Shown one piece after another: positions 30,285-37,843 of a DNA stretch of 64,000 bases. Under the pieces are notes generated by a model that was given only the letters and a program-made list of their open reading frames with translations, did not search any database and was not told where the DNA came from. The position numbers and the translations under genes are program-made. The stretch is from the NCBI RefSeq assembly GCF_024231755.1, contig NZ_JAAEQH010000279.1, positions 1 through 64,000 on the forward strand. The letters are read 5' to 3'. The DNA comes from Neptuniibacter sp. GTDB taxonomy: Bacteria > Pseudomonadota > Gammaproteobacteria > Pseudomonadales > Balneatricaceae. Within the stretch, counting starts at the first letter, position 1. Every line of letters begins with the position of its first letter.

Positions 30285-31046
30285 ATGTCAAAAATTAGGA
30301 ATGTTGTACCTCTTGGTACGGGGCATGGGTCTACTATGGCTTTGAAAATGACCTCGGATTCAGATTACAAGCCATCCAGGGATCCCGTTACAAGATCTAG
30401 GATGACAGTTCGCGGGCGCTTTCGGTCATCAAAAAGAAGGCCTTCAATCGCTTGGGAGTCTCTCCTTGAGAGGAGTGCTTGCTATAGATTTGAGTTTTCT
30501 CCTGCTGTTATTGCTTTTTATGAGCAACCTGACCCCATTAAGTTTTACTTTCAAGGAAAGCTTTCTAGGTATACGCCAGATTTCAGGCTTCATCTAAATA
30601 ACGGCGAAACCTGGTTTGTGGAAGTTAAACCTCTTAAGCATCTTCAGCGTCCAGATTTGTTTCAGAAATTTCTCACTATTTCGGATGAGTACAGAAATCA
30701 GGGGTACGGTTTTATTGTTATCACTGACGAAGAGCTTAACCACTTTGACTTGGAGTCGAACCTGACTCATATCCATTATTACCGACTTCGTGAGCTGTCT
30801 GATTTGACGATCAGGCAGGCTAGAAACTGGGTGCTACAAACCGATAGCCCAACTTTAGGGAAAATGCATGAATATTTTGGTGATATGACAACAGCGTTTG
30901 TCCTTATTTCCCAGCAATACATTTGTCTGGATCTAACTTCCCCTTTCAGTTCGGGATCTAACTTGTACCTACCAGAGGAGGACCATCATGCAACGCTTTT
31001 GTTTTCGTATCGGACAGCGCCTGCTTTTGAACTCTGTAACCTATAA
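30285..31046 (+). CDS. tnsA: Tn7-like transposition endonuclease TnsA
   Basis: The 253-aa protein has the restriction-enzyme-like catalytic set: Glu58 (WESLLE), Asp99 (RYTPDF) and Glu113-x-Lys115 (FVEVKP). This matches the E/D/E-x-K pattern of Tn7 TnsA, which cuts the 5' ends of the element so that it leaves the donor site by cut-and-paste. A C-terminal winged-helix-type region follows, the part that contacts TnsC in Tn7. ATG 30285 is preceded by AAGGATTTC. Its end overlaps tnsB by 59 bp, so the two are translationally coupled. Confidence 0.92.
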   Translation: MSKIRNVVPLGTGHGSTMALKMTSDSDYKPSRDPVTRSRMTVRGRFRSSKRRPSIAWESLLERSACYRFEFSPAVIAFYEQPDPIKFYFQGKLSRYTPDFRLHLNNGETWFVEVKPLKHLQRPDLFQKFLTISDEYRNQGYGFIVITDEELNHFDLESNLTHIHYYRLRELSDLTIRQARNWVLQTDSPTLGKMHEYFGDMTTAFVLISQQYICLDLTSPFSSGSNLYLPEEDHHATLLFSYRTAPAFELCNL

Positions 31047-32910
31047 GGTCTGGAGGATTCTTGAGAATGGTGACTGTGTACTAGAAAGGGAATCTGATTT
31101 AGCGCATGTAATGCGCTCAAAAACTGAACTACTGAATGCACTTTCTAGTAATTGTTTAAGCTTTGTTTTGGATGGGGCCCAATTACATCGTTCTGAAGTG
31201 CCCTCGATTAAGGGGCCTTTAGACTCTTGTGTTGAAGAAGATCAAGAAACAGCTTTGTACCGAATGTCATATATTAAATTGGCTATCCGAGAGTTTGGAG
31301 AACAACCCTCATGTTCTAAGTTAAAGCCCTATCTACAGCTATTCGCTCAGCATTTAGGTGATAGCAAGCCTCCCGGAGCATATACCGTTTATACATGGTG
31401 GCGAACGTGGAAAGATTCAGGCGAAGATATTACGGCTTTAGTACCTAAGCAAAACAGAGGGCGTGTATCTTCTCATTTACGAGAGCATCATGGGCTTTTG
31501 CTTGAGGTCATCAATGAGCTTCTTTATCAGCGAGTACCGGGTACTAAGCAGGATGCGTATGAGGCATTCCTGATAAAAGCTGAGCAAGCAAACTCGTTGA
31601 AACCCATTCCAGTTCCAATTCCCTCCAGGGCTACTGTATACCGTTTAATCGATAAAATTACCGATCCATATGATCTTGTATTACATCAACAAGGTCGAAG
31701 GGCTGCAGAGCAAGCTTTCCGAGCTACTGGCGAGGGCGTCAGAACTACTCGTATTCTTGAGCGAGTTGAGATAGATCACACACCTATGAATATCATGGTT
31801 GTTGATGAAGTTACCGGTGAAGTAAATGGACGCCCTTCTTTAACCGCTGTGATAGATCACTATTCAAAGATGCCGCTAGGTATCTATATAGGGTTTGAGC
31901 CCCCCTCATTTGTCTCTGTTATTAGGGCTATACGCAACGCAATTCTCCCCAAAAACGATATTGAAAAGCAGTTGCCTGATCCTTCGTTTACTTGGCCTGC
32001 ATATGGAATCATGGCTCTCCTTGCTTGTGATAATGGAGCAGAGTTTCACGACAAGCAGCTTGAGCGGATTTGTGGGGAGTTAAATATTGAGCTTCTTTAC
32101 TGCCCAAAACAGCACCCCTGGTTTAAGGGATCTGTTGAAAGATATGTAGGCCATTTAAACCAATCTCTTGGCAACAAGATGGAAGGAACCACGTTCTCTA
32201 ACATAGGTGAGCGTGGTGACTATGAGTCGGTAAAAGAAGCAAAGTGTACCCTGCAGGAGCTGCAGTGCCTGATACTCAAGTGGATTATTACTATTTATAA
32301 CCACCGTTTTCATGAAGGTATCGGTGAGACTCCATTCAATCTATGGACAGAGGGCTTAAAAAAATTTGAGCCGAGTTTGCCAGTGAGTAAGGAAAGTTTA
32401 GATCTCATTTTTACCAGGGAATTCACACGCAAGATTAATCATGAAGGGGTGAGTTTTAAAAGGCTTAAATATAACTCAGAAGCGTTAGGGATTTTGCGTA
32501 GGCAGTTACCGTCCTCAAAACCTGTCAGAGTTCGCGTTGATCCGGAAAACTTAGGCTCTGTGTGGGTGTTTGATGAATTTAGAGGTGAATTCATTTCAGT
32601 GCCTTGCCGCTCGAAGGTTGTTGCTGAAGGGTTGTCTCTGCGCCAACTAGAGTATCTTTTGGAGAAACGGACAAACCGAAGGAAAGCTGCGGACACCAAG
32701 GAGCTTCTGCAGCGAAAAGTTGATTTTGTTAAGGAAGTTCGTGCAGCAGGTACCGATAAAAGCCTACGACAAAGAACTAAAGCTGCCAGGAATTCCCAGA
32801 ATCCTCTTGTTGAGCCAGCTATCGAACTTCATGAGGAGAAAGAAGTACGTGGCCAGGTTCCTCTTTCGCTACCTGATGATTTAGATGATTTTGATATTCA
32901 GTGGGGTTAG
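30988..32910 (+). CDS. tnsB: Tn7-like DDE transposase TnsB
   Basis: The 640-aa protein has an N-terminal DNA-binding part, then an RNase-H-fold integrase core with catalytic Asp263 (VEIDHTP), Asp348 (LACDNGAEF) and Glu384 (KGSVERY). A Mu-type beta-barrel (about 470-560) and a basic tail follow. TnsB binds the repeated end motifs, cuts the 3' ends and joins them to the target. The ATG has a strong AGAGGAGG site. The C-terminal end (about 610-640) is acidic (PDDLDDFDIQWG), where Tn7 TnsB contacts TnsC. Confidence 0.95.
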   Translation: MQRFCFRIGQRLLLNSVTYKVWRILENGDCVLERESDLAHVMRSKTELLNALSSNCLSFVLDGAQLHRSEVPSIKGPLDSCVEEDQETALYRMSYIKLAIREFGEQPSCSKLKPYLQLFAQHLGDSKPPGAYTVYTWWRTWKDSGEDITALVPKQNRGRVSSHLREHHGLLLEVINELLYQRVPGTKQDAYEAFLIKAEQANSLKPIPVPIPSRATVYRLIDKITDPYDLVLHQQGRRAAEQAFRATGEGVRTTRILERVEIDHTPMNIMVVDEVTGEVNGRPSLTAVIDHYSKMPLGIYIGFEPPSFVSVIRAIRNAILPKNDIEKQLPDPSFTWPAYGIMALLACDNGAEFHDKQLERICGELNIELLYCPKQHPWFKGSVERYVGHLNQSLGNKMEGTTFSNIGERGDYESVKEAKCTLQELQCLILKWIITIYNHRFHEGIGETPFNLWTEGLKKFEPSLPVSKESLDLIFTREFTRKINHEGVSFKRLKYNSEALGILRRQLPSSKPVRVRVDPENLGSVWVFDEFRGEFISVPCRSKVVAEGLSLRQLEYLLEKRTNRRKAADTKELLQRKVDFVKEVRAAGTDKSLRQRTKAARNSQNPLVEPAIELHEEKEVRGQVPLSLPDDLDDFDIQWG

Positions 32911-32914
32911 CAGG

Positions 32915-33859
32915 ATGCAGAGAGATCATCTGGAAACAATAGCTAGATTTAAGAAGACGGTTATTCCTCATCCTCAATATGTCTCTGCATTTGAGCAAAT
33001 TGTTCAAGCATATGAGTTGAATGAGCAGGTTGGTTTTCAACAAAACCTGATTTGCATTGGTGTTTCAGGAACCGGTAAGTCGACGTTAAAACGGAAATTC
33101 TATGATCAATATCCTGTAATTCAAACGGAACTTGGGAAGAGAATTCCTGTGCTTGTAATCGATACGCCTTCCATTCCCACTGTAAAGAATATGGCTGAAG
33201 CTGTTTTGCTTCAATTGGGAGATCCCAACTTCAATAAAGGATCTGCAATTGAGAAGACAGGTAGAATTTTAAACTACATGAAAGCCTGTGAGGTTAAGTT
33301 AGTCATTATTGACGAGCTTCAACATTTCATTGATCAAGGCAACAAGGCTGCTCCTAGGCAGGTATCTGATTGGCTTAAATCACTGATTGATAATTCAGGT
33401 GCATCAACAGTTCTCATGGGTCTCAAGCGAAGTGAGCACATACTTGAAATCAATGAACAGTTGCGTAGACGGTTTAGCCGAAGAGTTGATCTCAAGCCTT
33501 TTTCTATTGCAAATCAGGAGAGCTTTTGGGACTTCTTTAGAGTTATTAAAGCACTAGACAGCGTTTTAATGTTGCCTCAGCCTTTGGAGTTATCAGAAGA
33601 CCTGGTTCATCGTTTCCATTGTGCTACGAACGGTGTCATAGGATATGCGGTTAACCTGATTATCTCTGCCTATCAGGTTGCGGTTAGAAAAAAACAAGAT
33701 GGATTGAATTTACAGTGTTTGGAGCAGGCTTTTACAGAGTCTATTTGGTTAGATGGAACCGGTTGTTCAAACCCTTTCAATCCAAGCTTCAAAGAAAAGT
33801 CATTAACTAAATTTTGGGAGCCATTTAACTCGCTGCCTATGACGGAGTGTGAGAAATGA
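32915..33859 (+). CDS. tnsC: Tn7-like AAA+ regulator TnsC
   Basis: I take ATG 32915 (314 aa), 4 bp after the tnsB stop. The in-frame ATG at 32885 lies within tnsB and has no ribosome site. Walker A GVSGTGKST is at residues 49-57 and Walker B is LVIIDELQHF, followed by the RRFSRR arginine region. TnsC bridges the target complex to TnsAB and controls target immunity. It is much shorter than Tn7 TnsC (555 aa) and closer to the TniB/TnsC of Tn5053-like and CRISPR-associated elements. Its stop overlaps the tniQ start (ATGA). Confidence 0.92.
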   Translation: MQRDHLETIARFKKTVIPHPQYVSAFEQIVQAYELNEQVGFQQNLICIGVSGTGKSTLKRKFYDQYPVIQTELGKRIPVLVIDTPSIPTVKNMAEAVLLQLGDPNFNKGSAIEKTGRILNYMKACEVKLVIIDELQHFIDQGNKAAPRQVSDWLKSLIDNSGASTVLMGLKRSEHILEINEQLRRRFSRRVDLKPFSIANQESFWDFFRVIKALDSVLMLPQPLELSEDLVHRFHCATNGVIGYAVNLIISAYQVAVRKKQDGLNLQCLEQAFTESIWLDGTGCSNPFNPSFKEKSLTKFWEPFNSLPMTECEK

Positions 33860-35736
33860 GTTCCTTAATCATGCCCATTTGTTTTCCAGGGCCTTACAGC
33901 GACGAATCCCCCATAAGCTACTTAATAAGAACCGCAGAAGTAAATTCTTATAAGCACATCACCTGGTTGTATAACCAAGACGCCCCTCCCTTCGTTTTGT
34001 CTCCTGGTAAATTGTTCGATCAACTAACAGAGGCCAATTGGACAGGCTTTGATAAGGTTTCTGCAGATGTTGAGGCTATTTGTAAGCAAGGTGTGCGTAG
34101 CCTGAATATATCGGCAATGCGTTTCTGTCCTAAGTGTATTCAAGAAGAGCCATATCATCGTGCTAAATGGTATTTGGCTGGATCAGTTGTTTGTCTGGAG
34201 CACTCATGTTGGCTAGTTGATAGCTGTCCAGAATGTCATTCCCCGCTCAAATTTAGAGAACTAGATTCTATAGGCTACTGTTCTTGTGGCGCGAGTTTAG
34301 CTTCAGATGCAGTGAGTGCGGCTTCGGAGTCAGCTATTCGGTATGAAAGGTTCTTCAGTGGACTACCTCCAATAGATAAGGATCGTTTTTACTTTTCTAG
34401 CTGCTTCGATGGATCGGATTATTCTTTATCGGAGCGAGTTAATCTTGTAAATATGCTTGCTCGTTGGAGTCTAACGTCACATGAGTATTTCCATGTAACT
34501 GGTAACTTCGCAGGATTAAATTCCTTTCCATCGGCTAAAGCCTGCATTCAGTCATTTGCAGATAGTTGGCTGAAGTCAGAAGAGCAATTTCATAAGTATC
34601 TGGATACCTTGCAGCACAAGATATGCGGGGATCAGAAGGAAGGTGATGAGTTATTCAGGTTTTTCTATAAGAAGATATTTAGAAATCTAGTTCATCCTAA
34701 TTTTCAACTTATTAAAGACTCTATACAGACTTATATGCATGATCATTGGGTGCACTCCATTGACCGGCGCAATAGCTTGTTCATTACAGAGACTATTGCG
34801 AAGCACAAATGGTTAGCGCTTCAGGCTGCATCTAGAGAGCTGTGTATCGGCAAGTCGGTTATCAAAAAAGGTATCGAGTCTGGGGCTGTCAGGCATCAAG
34901 TGAAAAATAGTGAGTCCCGAGAGTTAGTATTGGTTCATCGGGATGATGTGATCAAACTAAATCAAGATAGCACTTCCTACGTAAACACCGTAACAGCAGC
35001 TTCTCTCTTGGGAATAACGAAGAGCCAAATATATGACCTTACCAATGATGGCGTTTTAAGCAGGCATCCGCGACCAGGCTTCCCTCCCTCAGGTGCTTAT
35101 TTTTTAGATGAGCTACAAGGGTTGATGGACAGTTTGAACTCTAGATTGAGTATTGTGGAGCATGATCTGATCTCCCTTCCTGATGCGATTCGCAAGATAG
35201 GAAATGGGATTAAGAGCCCTTTTGTTTCCCTGATCAAAGCGATTTTCTCTGGTGAGGTATCTGCGCAATTAGATCCTAATGAAATAGGTTTTCGGCGGCT
35301 AAAAATTGATTCGCAAGAACTTCGAGCTTGGTATCTAGAAAACACAAAAGAAGCTGCGGCTGAGTACTTCACTATGCAAACGTTGAGAAGCCATTTCCAG
35401 GTATCGTCTGACTTGATTCCTCAGTTAGTGCATAAGGGACTGATACATCGGGTAAAAAAACCATCAAGTGCTGCACATAAATTTATATCAATTCAGGCTG
35501 TTAATCAGTTTAAGGAACGCTATGTTCTTTTATCAAAGCTATCTCTCTGTACATCTGCATCTTCGGCTGCATTGATGAAAAAATTCGAGGCAAATCAGAT
35601 CTTCCCGATAGATCATGATTGGGAGGCTGAGGATCAGTTTGTACAAAAGATTTACTACCGGCATGACCTGCTATCGATACCTGATGTACAAGTTTTCGTT
35701 TCTTCAATGGCGGATTGGGAGTATGAGTCGTTTTAG
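33856..35736 (+). CDS. tniQ: TniQ/TnsD-type target-selection protein
   Basis: The 626-aa protein has a TniQ N-terminal domain with the zinc ligands Cys91-x2-Cys94, Cys113-x2-His116, Cys124-x2-Cys127 and Cys142-x-Cys144. Several helix-turn-helix-like segments follow (for example TAASLLGITKSQIYDL near residue 377). Proteins of this length act like TnsD: they bind a fixed attachment site in the chromosome and recruit TnsC. Since the element lies directly after gyrB and no other targeting gene is present, I infer that this protein reads the end of gyrB. TniQ proteins used by CRISPR-linked elements are shorter. Confidence 0.9.
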   Translation: MSSLIMPICFPGPYSDESPISYLIRTAEVNSYKHITWLYNQDAPPFVLSPGKLFDQLTEANWTGFDKVSADVEAICKQGVRSLNISAMRFCPKCIQEEPYHRAKWYLAGSVVCLEHSCWLVDSCPECHSPLKFRELDSIGYCSCGASLASDAVSAASESAIRYERFFSGLPPIDKDRFYFSSCFDGSDYSLSERVNLVNMLARWSLTSHEYFHVTGNFAGLNSFPSAKACIQSFADSWLKSEEQFHKYLDTLQHKICGDQKEGDELFRFFYKKIFRNLVHPNFQLIKDSIQTYMHDHWVHSIDRRNSLFITETIAKHKWLALQAASRELCIGKSVIKKGIESGAVRHQVKNSESRELVLVHRDDVIKLNQDSTSYVNTVTAASLLGITKSQIYDLTNDGVLSRHPRPGFPPSGAYFLDELQGLMDSLNSRLSIVEHDLISLPDAIRKIGNGIKSPFVSLIKAIFSGEVSAQLDPNEIGFRRLKIDSQELRAWYLENTKEAAAEYFTMQTLRSHFQVSSDLIPQLVHKGLIHRVKKPSSAAHKFISIQAVNQFKERYVLLSKLSLCTSASSAALMKKFEANQIFPIDHDWEAEDQFVQKIYYRHDLLSIPDVQVFVSSMADWEYESF

Positions 35737-35743
35737 TTTAGGG

Positions 35744-35764
35744 TGGGATGCACAGTTGAAGTTT
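35744..35764 (+). repeat. 21-bp direct repeat, left copy
   Basis: This segment starts TGGGATGCACAG and ends GAAGTTT. It recurs with one change at 36113-36133, so the pair flanks the small antitoxin-like gene at 35767-36042. It suggests a local duplication or an inserted cassette. Confidence 0.75.
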
Positions 35765-35766
35765 CT

Positions 35767-36042
35767 TTATTCGTCTTCAGATCGGCAATGGTGCTTTCTG
35801 CAGACGCTGAGCTTTAATTCCATATCTTTTAACATGTTGATTACAGCTTCTAGGCTATCCTCTTCCAAGGACCCCACAGAAGCCTCATTGTTATCTACGT
35901 GATGTTTCTTGACGACAAGTTTGAACGCAGCAGCTATATATTCTGGGTTTTCGGAATCTAATGCATCTTGAAGAAAACCAGCTATAGCCTCCCTAGACGT
36001 TAGAGAATTTGCTGGGTCATAGGGCGTAATAGAGTCTGTCAT
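35767..36042 (-). CDS. Small antitoxin-like protein, possibly decayed
   Basis: The 91-aa product has MTDSITPYDPANSLTSREAIAGFLQDALDSENPEYIAAAF at its start (given in part). The pattern of a helical leader with xxIAxFLxxALxxxNPxYIAAA resembles HI1420-type addiction-module antidotes. The helix-turn-helix that should follow is not recognisable; instead there is a His/Cys tail (VCRKHHCRSEDE). No toxin gene is beside it. It sits alone on the minus strand between two 21-bp direct repeats. It may be a remnant or a diverged antitoxin; I am unsure of function. Confidence 0.5.
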   Translation of the reverse strand: MTDSITPYDPANSLTSREAIAGFLQDALDSENPEYIAAAFKLVVKKHHVDNNEASVGSLEEDSLEAVINMLKDMELKLSVCRKHHCRSEDE

Positions 36043-36112
36043 TGATGTATTTGCCTGTAAGAGTCCCTAAGTAATAGTAGATGATACTGGTGGTATTCTG
36101 AAGAAATAGGCT

Positions 36113-36133
36113 TGGGATGCTCAGTTGAAGTTT
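36113..36133 (+). repeat. 21-bp direct repeat, right copy
   Basis: It matches 35744-35764 at 20 of 21 positions (T for A at the ninth base). The copies are 369 bp apart and enclose the antitoxin-like gene. A terminator hairpin starts 4 bp after this copy. Confidence 0.75.
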
Positions 36134-36136
36134 AAT

Positions 36137-36174
36137 GAGTAAGAGGGGCCCGACACAGCCCGTCTTACTCTTTT
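36137..36174. terminator. Bidirectional hairpin terminator
   Basis: GAGTAAGA and TCTTACTC form the outer stem with a GGGC/GCCC inner pairing, and TTTTA follows on the plus strand. On the minus strand it lies 10 bp after the small Asn-rich gene pair; on the plus strand it would stop tns read-through. Confidence 0.65.
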
Positions 36175-36183
36175 ATGGATCAA

Positions 36184-36345
36184 TCAGGTTTCAGTCTGGT
36201 CTGGGTCTTGGGTGTTATCTGATTTCCCGCCATACTCTTCGTGATTTGGGTTCAACTGATTAGAGTGATTATCCAGACTAGCCCAATATGCATCATTGTT
36301 GGGGTTCATACTGTCACTACGATCATCGTTTGATGTTCTGCTCAT
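36184..36345 (-). CDS. Very small Asn-rich protein (53 aa) with two NPN motifs
   Basis: From ATG 36345 the frame reads MSRTSNDDRSDSMNPNNDAY and ends TQDPDQTET. The motif MNPNNDAYW and the later QLNPNHEEY look like an internal repeat. An AGGAAA ribosome site precedes the ATG by 4 bp. Small proteins with an NxxNPNN-AY core occur widely in gammaproteobacteria, without known function. It lies 2 bp after the 44-aa gene, so both form one transcript. It is hydrophilic and probably disordered. Confidence 0.65.
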   Translation of the reverse strand: MSRTSNDDRSDSMNPNNDAYWASLDNHSNQLNPNHEEYGGKSDNTQDPDQTET

Positions 36346-36347
36346 TT

Positions 36348-36482
36348 TTATTTCCTATTTGGGTTTTTCGCTGCGCCGATCTGGCCATTTCGGTGAGCAT
36401 TGGTTTGGTTATTGCCTGTTGTTCCTCTATTGGTGTTTCTTGCATCTGCACGTTGATTGTTTCGATTCGTTGGTTTCGTCAT
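36348..36482 (-). CDS. Very small Asn/Arg-rich basic protein (44 aa)
   Basis: From ATG 36482 the frame reads MTKPTNRNNQRADARNTNRG and ends NGQIGAAKNPNRK. A GAGGA ribosome site lies 9 bp upstream (GTGAGGACAGAC). Composition is almost only polar and basic, so a nucleic-acid-binding or disordered role is possible. It is followed after 2 bp by the 53-aa gene. The plus-strand frames that overlap it lack ribosome sites. Function is unknown. Confidence 0.65.
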   Translation of the reverse strand: MTKPTNRNNQRADARNTNRGTTGNNQTNAHRNGQIGAAKNPNRK

Positions 36483-36598
36483 ATGTCTGTCCTCACGGTT
36501 GAATGAGGTTGCAGAGTAAGTAACGAACCCCCATATTTCTAATTAACAATAGGAAACTACTAGTTAACTTTGATTAACTCTCATGGAATCAGAGGCTT

Positions 36599-37099
36599 AT
36601 GAGCTTGCAAGGAAAGTTGGAAGTATTAACACGTGATCGATCTTTTGATGATCGTAAGGTGCTCAATGGTGCTGACTTGATTAAGACGGCTAATCAATTT
36701 GGCCTTACGTACGATCAGATTGCAGAATTATGCAGTGTATCAAAAACAACTGTATCTAATTGGGGAAAGCAAGATCACAAGCAATTACCGAAGAGAGCTC
36801 AGGTGGAAAAGTTACTGAATCGAATTGGTCATGGACGTTTCAAGTGTGAGCTTGAGCCGTTGAGTGATGCCGCTATCGAATACCGTAGAGGGTTATCGAC
36901 AATAGTGGCCTGTACTTTTTTTCTAATGATTCTTGGTGTTGTTTGGTATGTTGTCTGGAAGCCCTGCTCGGATAATTGGGAAGAATGTAGTGCTTTGCCT
37001 TGGTACGAAAGACCACTATTTACATCTTATAAAGCCAAACAAAATATTGAAGATTTTCGGCAGTATATGAAGCAAAAAGAACAAGTTGGTGCCGAGTAG
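36599..37099 (+). CDS. HTH protein with a C-terminal membrane anchor
   Basis: The 166-aa product has an XRE-like helix-turn-helix at about residues 30-58 (YDQIAELCSVSKTTVSNWGKQ). One hydrophobic helix follows (about 100-118, TIVACTFFLMILGVVWYVVW), then a 45-residue tail with two cysteines (CSDNWEECSA), probably outside the cytoplasm. This layout suggests a membrane-tethered regulator. The ATG has an AGAGG site 6 bp upstream. The stop codon abuts the innermost end repeat of the transposon (37099). It is divergent from the Asn-rich gene pair, which it might control. The exact role is unknown. Confidence 0.7.
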   Translation: MSLQGKLEVLTRDRSFDDRKVLNGADLIKTANQFGLTYDQIAELCSVSKTTVSNWGKQDHKQLPKRAQVEKLLNRIGHGRFKCELEPLSDAAIEYRRGLSTIVACTFFLMILGVVWYVVWKPCSDNWEECSALPWYERPLFTSYKAKQNIEDFRQYMKQKEQVGAE

Positions 37100-37229
37100 T
37101 ATTAGATATGAGATTTCGTTCGAATCATCGTATCCGATGTGAGATATTGGATACCTAGTGAAATCTCATTACGGTTGATATCCCCTGCTCTTTCGTAACT
37201 CTTCGTATCGCACGAAATGAGATTCGACA
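37099..37229 (-). repeat. Tn7-like right end with four TnsB-type sites
   Basis: Read from 37229 inwards, the end starts TGTCGAATCTCATTTCGTGC and GATAC. Sites: R1 37204-37229, R2 37161-37182 (opposite orientation, AAATCTCATTACGG), R3 37129-37146 and R4 37099-37116. All share ATCTCA followed by GATA/AATAC. Dense sites at this end resemble the right end of Tn7, although here tniQ, and not tnsA, is nearest. Confidence 0.8.
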
Positions 37230-37234
37230 AAGTA
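37230..37234. repeat. Target-site duplication AAGTA, right copy
   Basis: AAGTA follows the GACA end exactly and equals 17116-17120. See the element entry for the inference. Confidence 0.93.
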
Positions 37235-37244
37235 TGTACTTACT

Positions 37245-37276
37245 AAAAAGCCCTGGTAGAGATACCGGGGCTTTTT
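37245..37276 (+). terminator. Original gyrB terminator, displaced by the transposon
   Basis: AAAAAGCCC-(TGGTAGAGATACC)-GGGGCTTTTT is a strong hairpin with a T-run. When the flanks are rejoined it would lie about 24 bp after the gyrB stop, so it is probably the native gyrB terminator. It may now serve the convergent gene at 37299-37712. Confidence 0.8.
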
Positions 37277-37298
37277 ATTGATTGAAGAAAGGTTTTAA

Positions 37299-37712
37299 TC
37301 AATCATCCGAACAAACGGCGATATGGTTTTTCGGTAAGGCTGATGAATGGTGATGAGCAATCAACCAGCCTGTTGATTGCTTCTCAAGCACAAAGGTAAA
37401 TCGGGAATCTAAATCTATCTGCTGACCACTACTGTCCCAGTGGAAGGTATAGAAACCGTCAAGGATTGCGCTATCACTGTACTCTTTTACATTGATCTCT
37501 GTGATTTCAACTGAGCGTTTCTTAAGCTCGAATAACCCATCAAAGTACTCTTTGATTAACTCGGGTGTATCGCGGTAGAAAGGTGAGAGTGTGCCGAGTA
37601 AAACTCCATCATTAGCATAAAGCTTACAGATATCCTGAGAGTGTGTTTCCTCAAATGCAGAAGCCCATCTGGCAATTACATCTTTGATTTCCTGAGCACT
37701 CAAATTTTCCAC
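37299..37712 (-). CDS. SnoaL/NTF2-like protein of the SgcJ/EcaC type
   Basis: The 137-aa cytosolic protein has the cone-shaped NTF2-like pattern: EIKDVIARWASAFEETHSQDICKLYANDGVLLG at the start and FTFVLEKQSTGWLIAHHHSS at the end, where the two histidines line the pocket in this family. Members include polyketide cyclases, isomerases and CaMKII-association-like domains; the substrate cannot be told from sequence. It is a single gene between the gyrB terminator and the cytochrome pair, with 131 bp upstream. It is native chromosome and not part of the transposon. Confidence 0.75.
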   Translation of the reverse strand: MENLSAQEIKDVIARWASAFEETHSQDICKLYANDGVLLGTLSPFYRDTPELIKEYFDGLFELKKRSVEITEINVKEYSDSAILDGFYTFHWDSSGQQIDLDSRFTFVLEKQSTGWLIAHHHSSALPKNHIAVCSDD

Positions 37713-37843
37713 CTTCGGCTGTTAGTTAAAACGTAGCACTATTAATGAGATCAATACCTTGCAATATATCCTAGGAATTACACTTATTTCCAGAATATAA
37801 GTGCTGTAATAATAGTTTCGATAACAGCAATTCAGAATAATAT

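Larger units (their letters stand above)
17121..37229. mobile_element. Complete Tn7-like transposon inserted downstream of gyrB, carrying a six-gene cargo cluster
   Basis: The element is 20,109 bp. Its outer ends are inverted repeats: TGTCAAATCTCAT at 17121 and the complement of TGTCGAATCTCAT ending at 37229. They are flanked by 5-bp duplications AAGTA. Both ends carry further sub-terminal copies of a motif like ATCTCAT-(8-9)-GATAC, as expected for TnsB binding. It encodes tnsA, tnsB, tnsC and a tniQ/tnsD-type targeting gene, but no tnsE and no cas genes. Cargo is the six-gene minus-strand cluster 17268-29313 plus several small genes. Rejoining the flanks recreates a continuous gyrB 3' region with its own terminator, which confirms the limits. 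All transposition genes look intact. Confidence 0.93.

Noticed and set aside
36288-36506. Plus-strand hydrophobic frames over the Asn-rich gene pair
   Set aside because: No ribosome sites, and the minus-strand frames have good ones with coherent polar proteins.
17121-37229. CRISPR-associated transposon
   Set aside because: tnsABC and tniQ are present, but I find no cas gene and no repeat-spacer array; TniQ is of the long TnsD-like size.
17121-37229. Integrative element or prophage with tyrosine integrase
   Set aside because: No integrase, tRNA target or phage structural gene is seen; ends and 5-bp duplication are of Tn7 type.
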